From contig OY288257.1 of NCBI GenBank assembly GCA_958450325.1, positions 36,461,018-36,525,017 of the forward strand: a stretch of DNA of 64,000 nt. The letters are read 5' to 3'. The position numbers and the translations under genes were made by a program. Positions 24,792 to 36,812 of the stretch are shown here, in pieces (within the stretch, counting starts at the first letter, position 1; each line of letters opens with the position of its first letter). The notes beneath the pieces are model-generated. The model was not told where the DNA came from. It saw only the letters and a program-made list of their open reading frames with translations, and did not search any database. Source of the stretch: Agrostemma githago. Lineage: Eukaryota > Streptophyta > Magnoliopsida > Caryophyllales > Caryophyllaceae.

Positions 24792-26246
24792 ATGAAGATG
24801 CTCGAGACCCAAATAGCTCAAGTTGCTTCGGGAAGCTCTTCAAGGAAAAAGGGGCAACTACCTCCTCAAGGTGAAACGACGAAATTTGAGCATGTGAATG
24901 CTATTACCTTTAGGAGTGGTGCATCTTATGATTTCCCCTTAAACCCTATTGAGCAACAAGCAATGAAAGAAGTTGCATCTCCAACTCAAGAAAATTCAAG
25001 CTTGGGAAATCCAATGGAGGAGCAAGTCTTGTGGGAGATTGAGAAACCCCATGAAGACAAGCTTCCCCCACTTCAAGGAAGAGACAAAGGTAAAGGGAAA
25101 ATGTCATTTGAAAGGTCCAACCTTAATGAGCAAGACAAAATACATATCAAGTTGCCTTTCCCAACAAGGCAAATGAAGACCAAGGTGAATGTTCAATATG
25201 ACAAGTTCCTAGATATTGTGAAGAAATTGGATGTGAGTGTCCCTTTTACCGAGCTACTTACCCAAATCCCGACATATGGAAGATTCATGAAAGAAATTTT
25301 GGCTAGGAAGAGATCCGTCGACAAGGTAGAGACCATAGCGTTCACAAGAAAGGTGAGCGAGCTCATTCAAGGTTCTACACTTCCCAAGTTGAAGGATCCG
25401 GGTAGTTTCTCGATCCCGTTCACCATAGGCAACTTGAAAATTGAGAGAGCGTTACGTGATTTGGGTGCGAGTGTAAGCATCATTCCCTATTCCATTTGTG
25501 AGCGACTTGGGGTGAAGGAGCTCAAGTGTACTTCTATCACACTCCAAATGGCCGACCGTTCACTCAACCGACCTTTGGGGATGTTGGAAAATGTGCCATT
25601 AAGAATCGGGAAGTTCTTCATTACGGTCGACTTCCTTGTACTTGACATGCCGGAAGATGCTATCACTCCCATTATCCTTGGGCGCCCATTTCTACATACC
25701 GCCGGTGCTATGATTGGTGTGAAGAATGGTAGGATCACATTTGAGCTAGGCGACGAGAAGCTCGTGTTTGACCTCCAAGGCAACACTTCGCCTATTAATG
25801 ATGAGTCTTTTAATATGATCCACGCCTTGAAAGACATCGGTCTAAGGGATGAGTCGGGTGAAAGCTTGAAGAACAACTTCTATGGAATTGAAGACGATGA
25901 TTCCGAGCTTGGGGCGGATGAATGCCCATATCATGATGTTGAAGACATGTTGCAAGGCAAGAAGAAAGATGAGCCTTCCTTGGGGCCACATGAAGATAGA
26001 TGGACGTTTGGGTATATACCGAAGGATCGCAAGTACAAGTTCAAGTCATTGAACTTAGTAGATCGGGATGCCCCGGGAACGTCGAGGTTAGGTTGTGATG
26101 ATCCTTGGAGTGGAGGTTGGTATTCCACTAGCTTAATCGAGGACTTCTCGAGAGCCTTCGATTTGTTTCTTCTTGCCTTTGATGGCGATGGAATTGGCTA
26201 TAGTGTTGTTAGAAAAAGATTGAAGAATGCACCATCCTTGGTTTGA
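24792..26246 (+). pseudogene. B gag end, aspartic protease and unusual C-terminal tail
   Basis: An open 484-residue stretch continuing gag. Residues about 125-330 are the retropepsin-like region with ALRDLGASVSIIPYS as active site and ITPIILGRPFL as the distal motif. In C this is followed by RT. Here it is followed by an acidic linker and a roughly 100-residue tail (KFKSLNLVDRDAPG, SLIEDFSRAFDLFLLAFDG) ending at TGA 26244-26246. I do not recognise the tail. It could be the element's own end or captured sequence. Confidence 0.85.
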
Positions 26247-26506
26247 CGGAGTTCCAAAAGAACCGTCTTATTGTATATATCTCTTTCTTGTAATCCTTTT
26301 AGGTTTTGTAAATTTCTTGTAATTTGGTATTTTGATGAGTGATGTGAGGGAGGGATTTTGATGAATGTTATTTGAGTTTATTTGATAGGTCTTAGTGAAG
26401 ATGAAGGTTCGAGGAGAGTAGATGAGGATAGAAGCTTGGATTTGAGTAAGGGAGTCGGTTTTTGAAGCTTTGGATAAGCTTTTGGGGATATGAAGGACAA
26501 GAGACT
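26247..26506 (+). other. B noncoding spacer after protease
   Basis: AT-rich noncoding sequence, with GTATATATC near 26273 similar to the post-integrase spacer of C (TTGTATATATG at about 36860). This suggests the joint that lost polymerase lies between protease and this spacer. Confidence 0.5.
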
Positions 26507-26672
26507 CTTCCCGGCCGAGAAGAGAGCATCCCGACCGGGATGGAGGAGCCATCCCGACCGGGATGGAGCCATCCCGACCGGGATGAGGGTACCAAAAATC
26601 GAGCTTTCTGATGATCCATCCCGACCGGGAAGGGTGTGTCATCCCGACCGGGACCATCCATCCCGACCGGGA
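26507..26672 (+). repeat. Internal palindromic array of B
   Basis: Seven or so copies of the family unit (ATCCCGACCGGGAT and close variants), the same unit as in the B LTR array but about 4 kb downstream of the LTR and with no LTR sequence around it. C carries its own unit at the matching place (37122-37358). Confidence 0.82.
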
Positions 26673-27434
26673 CGAGCCCTGCTCCTCTTTTGGCCTCTTC
26701 TTTGTTGTGCGAGCCCACCCTACCACTTTAGACCCCCGCCCAACCTCACTACCTATCCTTGCACATATCATATGACCCCTACACTTCATATACATACCCT
26801 CACCTCATCTTATCTTCACTACATACCGAGCCTCGTATCAAATCCCACCTCCTTATACCTTTGTACTTCAACCATGGAACCGTATCGAGAATGAAGAGGA
26901 ATAGCAATGACGAAGACTAGCTACGTGCCGATATCGAACTATGAGACGATGGAGCGAGTGAGTTGCTAACCAATTGGTACGGCAACTATCCTTTCTTTTC
27001 CGTCTTTTATTGCTTGTCTTTCCTTTGTTTGTTCCCTTCCCCTTATACACTTTTGTGTCATGGTGGCCCTCGGGGCCTTCGTAGTTATTGCTCCCGACTC
27101 TCGATGACGTGACTACATCGAGAGTCATTTCAAAATCCATATTTACAAGAATTTTCACTTTTTCTTTGATTTTACTTACTTTTGTTAGGATTTAGTTGGA
27201 CTCGGGCGGAATCTGGGCTAGGTGACTTGATTACACCTAGTCCTCCCCTCTCATTTCCTTTTATTTCCTTCTTTTTATTTCTTCCCCCATCCATATCTTT
27301 TCTTGTCTCGGCCCATGGTGACTTGATTACACCCCGGCCAGACACATTCTACCCTTTTCTCCGCTTTTCTTTTTGATTTTTAGCTTTATTTTCGTAGTTT
27401 CTCTACTTTTTTTAGTGTCTCCATACACTACGAT
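26673..27434 (+). other. B region corresponding to the lost third ORF
   Basis: No usable frame. A short start (ATGGAACCGTATCGAGAATGA, 26874 onward) is at once followed by a stop. C has a roughly 1-kb ORF at the equivalent place, so B seems to have lost it. From about 27060 the sequence matches the C noncoding part (GGTGACTTGATTACACC motifs, ATTGCTCCCG). Confidence 0.55.
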
Positions 27435-27475
27435 CGAGCATGAGGACAATGCTCGGTTTAAGTGTGGGGGAGCGA
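27435..27475 (+). promoter_or_regulatory. Internal hairpin plus purine tract of B
   Basis: CGAGCATG-AGGA-C(A)ATGCTCG (27435-27455), an 8-bp stem with one bulge, then GTTTAAGTGTGGGGGAGCG. About 1.76 kb, C excluded, upstream of the 3' LTR. Confidence 0.72.
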
Positions 27476-29130
27476 TATCCTAGTGTAGCTTAGTTAATTT
27501 TCGTAGTTTTTTTGAAAAATCTTAAAAAACATAAAAATTTGAAAAATTTCTCAAAAATCAAAAAGATTTTCTTTTGTGTCTGTTCCTTTTGTGTCGTTGT
27601 GTCGTGCTTTTGCTGTGTTGTGTGTGTTTTGCCTCCCTTTTTCCTGGTAGGTCGCCTAATCGCCGTTAACTTTGGAAGGCTTCCAAGACTTCCGGTAACG
27701 CCTTTTATCCCTTTTTCCTCTTTACCTCTTGTGATGTTCGGAGGAGATTTGTGATGATGTGTGCTCGGGTGGAGCTTTGTGAAGATTTGTGGTTGATTGG
27801 TTGCTTATTTGGAAATTCGGGGTGGTGTTTGTCCTCTTTATGTGTTTGTTTTGTTTCATTTTGTTTTGTCGTCTTTGTCTCATTTTCTCTCGTTTTTGTC
27901 ATGTCTTTGTTTGGTGATGTGTAGTTGTGTCTAGTGTGTAAAAAGGTTTTCGAAAACCCGGTTTTGAGGCTAGTGTGCAAGTGTTTACTTTCCCTTTCTA
28001 GTAGTATGAATCGAGTCTTGGACTTTAGTCTAGTAGAATGACCCTAAATCAATAGTTTCGTTGGTCCTTTACCTTGAGTCCACCTAGTCTACTAGGGATT
28101 TACTACGGGATTTGCATTTTGACCATTATGACCACCCATGGTGTGAAAAGGCCTTGGTTGCCAAGTCCCGTCCCTTAGGTGACCGTGTTCGGAATTGTTT
28201 GATTAGTCCAAGTTTTCCACCTTTTTGTGGGTTTGAAGGGGGATCGCGACCCCCGACTTACCAATTCCCCTACCTCCTACACATATCCACAAAATAAAGT
28301 GGCAAAGTGTTGATATCTCTTTCTAAGTTGCAAGAAGAAATGCCTACAACTCAAATCTAGCCAAAAGGGCAAACAAAGAAAATGAAAGAAAATGAAAGAA
28401 AGAAAAGATTGAAGAAAAAAAGAAACGGCACAGAAAGCCATCAAAAAGAAAATACAAAAGAAGAAAAAGAAATGGCATAGCAACACAAAAAGCAAAAATG
28501 CAAAAGAAAGAAAATGCCAAAGAAAATCACTTCACAAAAAGAACCCTCACCCCTCAAAAATAAGCCTTTTACCAACTATTACCGTGAAGAGCCTACCAAA
28601 GGACCGAGTCCCTAGGAATGATGATAGCGGTAATGGTCGGTCTTCCCTCATTTTGCAATCATATCCACCTTTTTACTTGGACTAGTCGAGCGGTTTTGGG
28701 CATGGGACGACCCTCTTGGCTCATCGCTAAAGGGGGCGGGGTCTCACTTACCTACAGTGTCGACTAACACCGTGGTTCATCCTTTTTCCATCCCGCCGAT
28801 CGTCCCGTAGTACGTTCTTAGAAGGTTAGGAGGACCTAGGTAAGTTGCCAACGTTTTTATTGCCTTGTTGTCATACTATTAGGGTTTTGTTCATTTCGAT
28901 TTGTGTTATTAGCTTGCGAACGTTGTCACTTGCCTTGAGTCCAAAACTGGTGCTTCTTTCACCGCTTTTTAGAGGGAAGTGGTATTTATTTCCTTTTGGG
29001 TGCAACCGATTACTTGTTTGTTTGTGTGTTTGGTTGTGTGTGTTTTTGAGTCAGGTTGCATCCACAGTTTTGTCGCAAGACCCCACTTGCCTTGCGGAGT
29101 GCACTTTTCTTCTAAGTGTACTCGCGTGAG
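27476..29130 (+). other. Conserved 3' noncoding region of B
   Basis: No gene. It is alignable by eye to C 39411-41018 and, reversed, to A, although B and C have different LTRs. It contains a purine-rich tract (about 28370-28530), the donor-like CCTAGGTAAGTTGCC (about 28836), CTTACCTACAGTGTCGAC (about 28747) and a final stretch (29080-29130). GTGAG at 29126-29130 is the C target duplication. Confidence 0.72.
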
Positions 29131-30761
29131 TGTTGTGTGCTAAATTTGGACCGTTTTTCCCTCCATTTAGACCCGTTTTTCCCTCGTTTTGCGAGTTTTG
29201 AGTGTGATTATCGCCATATTTTGTGTACTTCTCGCATTAGCGTCCCTCTTGTGCGTTTTACGTGTTTTTGGTAGTTTTTCTATCAATTTTGATAGGTTTT
29301 GCTACAAAAATCACGATTGAGCTTCCACGAGCACAAGAGAAGGGAAAACCGTCCAAAGAGCAAAGCACACAACTTAAAGTTTAAAGCCATCCGATCGAAC
29401 AAACGAAGAATGAGACAAGACTCGAGGCCAGAAAAAATGACCGGGAGAAATTTCACCCGACGGTAAAAATTGCCTCCCGAAGAATTTCCGAGAACTCTCC
29501 ACCGGGCGAAACTGACCGGGCGAAATTTCGCCCACCGGGTGAAATTTCGCCCGATGGTGAAGACGTGCCGAAAACGCGAAAAAAAGAAGAAAATCTCACC
29601 GGGCGAAAATTTCACCCGATGGGAATTACTGATGAGTCCGCAGGGCGAAGTTTCACCCCATGGAGATGCAAAGGGAGATTGTCTCACTAATGGAGCATAA
29701 AGATGGATTTGGGCTTTAGGTTAAGGATCCATTAAGAGATTACTATATATATGTTACCCTAATTCATTGCCAAACTCACCTCTCCATTGTGCTAAGGAGG
29801 GAAGACATTACACCCTTCCACCATCTTATTACACCATCAATTAGTAGTAGAAGTAGTAAAAATCCTACAAAATTCCTAGTAGTTTATAAAGTAATTAGTA
29901 GTAGATCTACACAATTCTCATCAACAATTGTTTAGATCTCAAGTTTGTAGAAGATTATTCAAGGTTTATTTGAAGATTTGTTGGGTTTTATTGGAGGATT
30001 AGTGACAAGTTCTCCATTTTATTCATCAAAGATTCAATCTTTATCTATGATATCTTCTTATTTCTTATAGATCTACATAGTTGGTACAATTCTCTTCCAC
30101 TCTCTAATCTCTATTTAGTTTTTGTGATATTTTCTCATCATCATCTTGTTTAAATCTAATTAATATGCATGTTGTGATGAATTCCATAATGATGTGTGAG
30201 TAGATTTCTTGTTGGGGAGTTTAGGGATGAGGGCTTGGTTTATTTAAATATAGGGATGTTGGTGGGTTGCTTGCATGTTGGTTTATCTTATTTATGGTGT
30301 CATGTCATTGTTGTTTTAGTCCGGCCAACTAGACCGACCTTGACTAATTTCTATCAATATGGGGAAACTCGGGGTAGAAATTACCATGACTAGGAACTTA
30401 CCCTCATTCACCGCGAAAGCGGGTTTTTAGGTGAGTTTATCGATATTGTGACAAAAATTCGATCCTGACCTTCTTAGACCCCAAGTACCGAATCCCGACT
30501 TCTCCCTAACGCCTTTCCCTAAATTGATCACCTCTAAACCATCATCGTACTAATCCTTCTAGTATAGACTCGACCTCTACAAAACCCCCCTTCTTAGGCA
30601 TCGAACACGACACTTTATACTTCACAACACATACCGTTCCCTGTGGACCGACCTCGACTTACCACGATTACTTGTTTGTTTTTGTGATATTTTCGAGTCT
30701 ATAAATATCGTTTGATCCCCCGTCCTTCGCTAAAACGACCGATCCGATTGGGAGGCGATCA
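29131..30761 (+). repeat. 5' LTR of C
   Basis: Starts TGTTGTGTGC and ends GGCGATCA. A palindromic array (29440-29660) is followed by TATATATAT (29744-29752). Relative to the 3' LTR it lacks about 48 bp of the array. Confidence 0.92.
29440..29660 (+). repeat. Palindromic array upstream of TATA in C 5' LTR
   Basis: Units of the type GGGCGAAATTTCGCCC and GGGTGAAATTTCACCC, some with unmatched arms (GGGCGAAATTTCACCC), with spacers including fragments of the same motif. The end lies about 84 bp before the TATA box. The counterpart in the 3' LTR is 41365-41597. Confidence 0.8.
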
Positions 30762-30764
30762 AAA

Positions 30765-30782
30765 TGGCGCCGTTACCGGGGA
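30765..30782 (+). other. Primer binding site of C (tRNA-Asp type)
   Basis: TGGCGCCGTTACCGGGGA, three bases after the LTR, complements tRNA-Asp 3' sequence with one mismatch. B uses the same primer type, as needed if C-like elements supply enzymes to B. Confidence 0.87.
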
Positions 30783-30843
30783 ACGGCGAGTAGTTGTTGT
30801 GTTTTTAGTTGTTGTGTTTGATTCTTTTCTCTTCTCTCTTTTC

Positions 30844-30865
30844 CCTAGTGCCGCGAGGTGCTAGG
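30844..30865 (+). promoter_or_regulatory. Leader hairpin just before C gag start
   Basis: CCTAGTGCC-GCGA-GGTGCTAGG forms a 9-bp stem with two G-U pairs and a GNRA-type GCGA loop, 24 bases before the gag ATG at 30890. The B equivalent keeps the outer CCTAG/CTAGG but differs inside. Confidence 0.55.
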
Positions 30866-30889
30866 AGTCTCACCGTTTAATTGAGTTTT

Positions 30890-31261
30890 ATGCCCAGGAA
30901 CACGTCATCGCCCTTATGGTTCGATCCGGAACCGGAAAGGACTTTTAGAGCATTGCGTTTTCGAGGAAATAACTCAACCACCATCATTCCACATCCTTCA
31001 TTATCACCTCCTAACCTTAATCCCATCCTTCCATATTCACCTTCTACACCTTCTACATCACATAACCCCTCTCCAAACAACCCTTCCATACCTTCCACTT
31101 CACAAAATTCACCACCACCATCACCGAAAACACCACCACCAATTCCATCCCCTCCAAATTCTCCAAATTCTCCAAAACTACCAAATCCAAATCCAAATCC
31201 ACCATCACCACCAATCCAACCAATGGCGACTCCAGGGTTCGCATTCTCAACTCACACATGA
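30890..31261 (+). pseudogene. C gag N-terminus, ended by frameshift
   Basis: MPRNTSSPLWFDPEPERTFRAL, followed by a long Pro/Ser/Asn-rich linker. The frame ends in TGA 31259-31261, but gag clearly continues one frame over from 31260 (EETPSPVDFGEIPENYEL). A one-base indel at about 31258 is therefore the only break between this part and the rest of gag-pol. The ATG matches the B gag start. Confidence 0.82.
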
Positions 31262-34200
31262 AGAAACACCTTCTCCCGTCGATTTCGGAGAAATTCCCGA
31301 GAACTACGAATTGAAAGCTTCTTTGACCAATGCGGTCCAACAAGACACATTTCACGGCTTTTCTCAAGAAGATGCTCAAGAGCACATCGCTTCATTTAAA
31401 GAAAAATTAGTAGGAGCACGTCTCAATGGGTTAACCTTATGCCAATTGCATCGCTTATTATTTCCGAAGACCCTAAGAGATGGAGCTCGTAGATGGCTTC
31501 AAGGCCATCCCGCTAATACTTTTACAACATGGGCTCAACTATCTAATGCCTTCTTGGAGAAATATTTTCCGCCGTCAAAGACTAACCAATACCGCATGGA
31601 GATACAAACGTTCAAGCAAGATGAATTTGAAAGCCTAAGTGAGGCTTGGGAAAGATTTAGAGATTTGTTGTGCAAATGTCCACATCATGGAATACCCGAT
31701 TGGCTAACTGCCCAAACGTTTTATAACACCCTTTCATCAAGAACCAAGGAAAACCTTAATTCGGCCGCCGGAGGAGATTTCTCTTCTCTCACCGATGAGG
31801 CATCTAAGAATCTTATTGAGAAGATGGCAAGGAGTGATTCAAGAATGGGTCAATCGAGGGATTCTAGAAAGAAAATTGAAGTGAACTCATCTACGAGTTC
31901 TAATGAATTGAAACTCCAAACGGAACTTGAAGAATTGAAAAGGAGAATGGATGCCATGAATTCTAAGCCCACTCCTAGAGGTATTTACCAAATTCAAGGG
32001 AGTGTTCCTCCAAGGCAACCATCTCCTCCAAAGCTATTAACATGGGAAGTTCAATGTGATCATTGTGGCAATCATGGCCACGACTCTAGCTCTTGCATTC
32101 CTAATGAAGAAGTCTATGTTGAAGAGCCAAATGAAGTCCAAGCTATACAAGTATATGGGCAAAGACCCCAATTTGATCCTTTTTCTAATACTTACAACGT
32201 CGGCACAAGGTTTCATCCTAATTTCTCTTATGGAAATCAAAATGATCAAAACCCGATGCCGCGCGCCCAAGGGAGTCAAATGAGGCCATTCAATCAAAGT
32301 CAACAAAGGCCTTTTAACCAAGGACCTCCAAAGATGCCCCCATATATGCCTCCTCATCAAAGGAGCAACTTCAATCAACAAGGTAGCAACTTCCATGTTC
32401 CTAACAACTACAACAATTACCAAAATCAACATGGTAATCACTTTAATCATGGATACAATCAAGGGTTCCAAGGAAATTCTCATGGTAACCAAGGTTACAA
32501 TCAACAATCATTCAATCAACCCTCTCAACCTTATGGCCAATCAAGCAATTCGCAATTTGGTCAAGGAGGACCCTCATGGGAGAACAATAATGATTTGCAA
32601 AGAACCGTTGGCCAACTATGGAATGAACATCAAGATACCAAGGCAAGGCTAAAAGTTTGGGAATCACAAGAAGCAACAAAAGCCTTAGCCGCACCAATTC
32701 ATCCACCCCATGGTTTGCCCGGTCAACCCCAAAACCCAAGAGATCCTTCACACCAAGCAAATGCCGTGATTTTGAGAGGTGGCAAAGAACTTGAGGACCC
32801 ATATAAGAATTTGAACTTGAACACCAAGACTACCCCATCCAAGGTTAATCAACCAAGTGCACCACAAGAATCATCTCCCTCTTCCCCCAAACAAAACCGG
32901 GGAATACAAGCGGAGTTTGATATCCTCCAAAATGCGGAGAATGAACTAAGAGAACAAAGAAAGAAGAAAGAGCAAATGGAAGCCGAAGAAGCCAAAAGAA
33001 AAGAGGCGGAGCGATTAGCCGAAGAAGAAGAAGAATCCAATGTTCCACCGCCTCCCACTTTTGTCCCTCCATTGCCTTTTCCCGAGCGAGCTAAGCCACA
33101 CAAAGAGAATGCTCAATTTAGCCGTTTCGTGGATATGTTGAAGAAAGTAGAGGTAGCTTTACCTTTCACCGAGGTAATTTCTCAAATGCCCCTCTATTCT
33201 AAGTTTTTGAAAGATGTCTTGACTAAAAAGAGAACAATAGAGGACAAAGAATGTGTCTCTCTCACGGGTCATTGTAGTGCCATTCTTATGAACGAAATGC
33301 CAAAGAAACTAGATGATCCCGGTAGCTTTTCCATCCCTTGTCGGGTAGGAAATGTCGTTGTTAATCAAGCTTTATGCGACCTAGGGGTTAGTGTTAGTTT
33401 GTTACCCTATTCCATTGCTAAGAGACTTAGTGTGGGGGAGATGAGACCCACTAGCATGTCGATTCAACTTGCGGATAGGTCCATCAAGTACCCACTTGGG
33501 ATACTTGAGGATGTACCCGTTCAAGTTGGCAAATTCTTCATCCCCTCCGACTTTGTTGTCATGGATATGCCCGAAGACACTATTACCCCCATTATCTTAG
33601 GTCGACCTTTCATGGCTACCGGAGGCACTATAGTTGATGTTAAGAATGGAAAATTGTCATTTAACATAGGGAACGAGTCGGTAGAGTTTTCCTTTTCTCA
33701 AGTTCTTAAACAACCAATGATTGAACAAATGAATTCCATTGAAGTTATTGATAGTTTGGTTGAGTATAGCTTGATAGATGATGATAAGCAAGAAGAGGAA
33801 CCATTTGACTCTCCACCTCTTGAAGAAGAATGTTTGCATGATGAAAAGGTAGAACCACTACCGGTGGGTAAGAGTATGGTATCTTCTCCTCCTAATCTTG
33901 AACTTAAACCACTCCCCTCTTCCCTCAAATATGCTTTTCTTGAAGGAACTAATTATCCCGTTATCGTCAATGCTACCCTTGATGGACCTCAATTGGAAAA
34001 ACTTTTAATTGTTTTGAGAAAGCACAAAAAGGCCATCGGGTATAGCATTGCCGACCTCCAAGGCATAAGCCCAAACGTTTGCATGCATAGGATCATCCTT
34101 GATGATGACCACCGTCTTTCGGTAGAGGGTCAACGTAGGTTGAACCCTACCATGAAAGAGGTTGTCATGAAGGAAGTCCTCAAGTTGTATGAGGCTAACA

Positions 34201-35201
34201 TTATATACCCAATAACCGGAAGTAAATGGGTTAGCCCCGTACAAGTTGTGCCGAAAAAAGGAGGAATGACGGTTGTTAAAGGAGAAAAGGGTGAGTCAAT
34301 ATCTACTAGGACTATTACCGGTTGGCGCATGTGTATAGACTATCGAAAATTGAACACGGCCACCATAAAAGACCATTTCCCTCTTCCCTTTATTGATCAA
34401 ACGCTTGAGAGATTGGCGCATCATTCTTATTTTTGTTTCCTCGATGGTCATTCCGGATTTCTTCAAATATCTATTCATCCCGATGACCAAGAGAAGACCA
34501 CTTTTACTTGTCCCTATGGCACCTATGCTTATAGAAGGATGCCATTTGGATTGTTTAATGCGCCGGGAACGTTTCAAAGATGTATGATGGCTATTTTCTC
34601 CGATTTTATTGAAAAATCCATGGAAGTTTTTATGGATGATTTTAGTGTCCATGGTACATCTTTTGATTCTTGTCTTGAAAATCTTGATCAAGTGTTAGCT
34701 CGATGTGAAGAGTATAGACTTGTTTTAAATTGGGAAAAGTGTCATTTTATGGTTGAACAAGGTGTTGTCCTAGGTCATATTGTTTCTAATAGAGGAGTTG
34801 AAGTCGATAAGGCGAAAGTCTCCGTGATTGAGAACTTGCCACCACATACAAATATCAAAGGGGTGAGGAGTTTTCTAGGTCACGCCGGTTTTTATAGACG
34901 ATTTATTAAAGACTTTTCTAAGATTGCTAAGCCTTTGACTTCTTTGCTTATGAAAGATGCACCTTTTGTTTTTGATGACTCTTGTCTTGAGGCCTTTTGT
35001 AGGATAAAGACCGCTCTCACTACCACACCGATTATCAAAGCTCCCGACTGGAATCTTCCATTTGAAATCATGTACGATGCATCCGATTTTGTCGTTGGTG
35101 CCGTTCTAGGTCAACGGGTTGATAAGAAGCTACATGTGATTTATTATGCAAGCAAGACCCTAGATGAAACCCAATCGAGGTACACCACAACCGAAAAATA
35201 G
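31260..35201 (+). pseudogene. C gag, protease and reverse transcriptase
   Basis: An open frame of about 1300 codons. Gag core: EDAQEHIASFKEKL, RLLFPKTLRDGARRWLQG, WERFRDLLCKCPHHGIPDWL. CCHC knuckle CDHCGNHGHDSSSC at about 32056-32097, then a Gln/Asn-rich stretch and a Glu/Arg-rich coiled segment. Protease: ALCDLGVSVSLLPYS, with DLGV where B has DLGA, and ITPIILGRPFM. RT: WRMCIDYRKLNTATIKDHFPLP, FLDGHSGFLQI, MPFGLFNAPGTF and catalytic EVFMDDFSVHG. RNase H begins IMYDASDFVVGAVLGQ. Ends at TAG 35199-35201. Confidence 0.93.
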
Positions 35202-36812
35202 ATGCTTGCCGTTGTCTATGCCATGGAGAAATTTTGAAACTATGTTACCGGTTCCAAAGTCATTATTCACACCGATCATGCGGCGATTCGTTACATCATG
35301 TCCAAAAAGGAGACAAAGTCCCGACTCTTTCGATGGGTGCTCCTTTTGCAAGAATTCGACATTGAGATTAAAGACAAAGCCGGATCGGAGAACTTGGTAG
35401 CGGATCATCTAAGTAGACTAACGGTAAGTAAAGAGAGCAATGAAGAAGATGGTATCCCCATCAATGAAGCTATGAGAGATGAGGTCTTGATGGCCGTTGA
35501 AACTATTACACCTTGGTATGCCGATATCGTCAATTTCTTAGTATCTCAATTTATTCCGGACGATTATTCCAAGCAAGAGAGGAAGAAACTACGTTATGAA
35601 GCCCGACGCTATTACTGGGACGAGCCTTATTTATTTCGCCGATGCGTAGATGGAATTTACCGACGATGTGTCACGGCCGAAGAAGGATATAATATCGTGA
35701 AGCACCTTCACTCGACATCTTATGGTGGACACTTGGCCAATCAAAAGACAATTGCCAAGGTTCTCCAAAGCGGGTTTTGGTGGCCTTCCATGTTCAAAGA
35801 CATTCGAGCTTTCATTCTCACATGCGATGCATGCCAAAGAAGCGGCAATATAACAAGAAGAAATGAGATGCCCCTTCAACCTATCTTGGAGATTGAATTG
35901 TTCGATGTTTGGGGTATTGATTTCATGGGTCCGTTCACATCCTCTTTTGGTAACAAGTACATTCTAGTTGCGGTTGATTATGTCTCAAAATGGATCGAGG
36001 CCGTAGCTTCCCCCACCAATGACTCCAAGGTTGTAATCAAGCTTTTCAAGAACGTGATTTTCCCGAGATTCGGTATGCCTCGAGCCATAATTAGCGATGG
36101 AGGCTCTCATTTTAGGAAGGATACCTTTGAACACCTTCTTAGGAAGTACGGTATCACTCACAAGATGTCCTTAGCCTACCACCCTCAATCAAATGGGCAA
36201 GCCGAGATCTCCAACCGTCAAATCAAGGGAATTTTAGGGAAAGTTGTAAATACACACCGAAAGGATTGGTCATTGAAATTAAATGACGCCCTTTGGGCAT
36301 TGAGGACGGCTTACAAAGCGCCGATTGGAACAACTCCTTATCGTCTTGTGTATGGTAAAGCTTGTCATTTACCGGTGGAACTAGAACACAAAGCCAAATG
36401 GGCAATCAAAGAGCTAAACTTCAACGAGAGTGTTGTAGGGAATAATCGCCTTCTCCAACTACAAGAATTGGAAGAACTAAGACTTGAAGCCTACGAGAAC
36501 TCGAAGATCTGCAAAGAAAGAACTCGCCAATGGCATGACTCTCGAATTCTTCGTAAGGACTTCTTCGTTGGTGATAAGGTATTACTCTTCAACTCTCGCT
36601 TTAAGCTTTTCCCCGGTAAGTTGAAATCAAAATGGTCGGGTCCATTTGAAGTGACCGGAGTGCAACCATATGGATCGATAGAGATATCTAGCCCGGAAAC
36701 CGGGAAGTTTATGGTTAATGGGAAACGTTTGAAGATTTATCATCCCGGTCATATTCGTGAGACCTTTGCTACTATGAAGTTTGGTGAGCTCCCATCAGGG
36801 AGCGTTGTTTGA
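35202..36812 (+). pseudogene. C RNase H end and integrase
   Basis: Same frame as the preceding segment. A TGA at 35235-35237 adds a second stop, after which it is open to 36812. RNase H: IIHTDHAAIRYI, FRWVLLLQEFD, NLVADHLSRL. Integrase zinc site: HLHSTSYGGH and CDACQ. Core: GIDFMGPF, ISDGGSHF and NGQAEISNRQ give D, D, E. The C-terminal part has KSKWSGPFEVTGVQPYG and lacks a chromodomain, as expected for Athila. Both stops are one-base changes. Confidence 0.92.
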
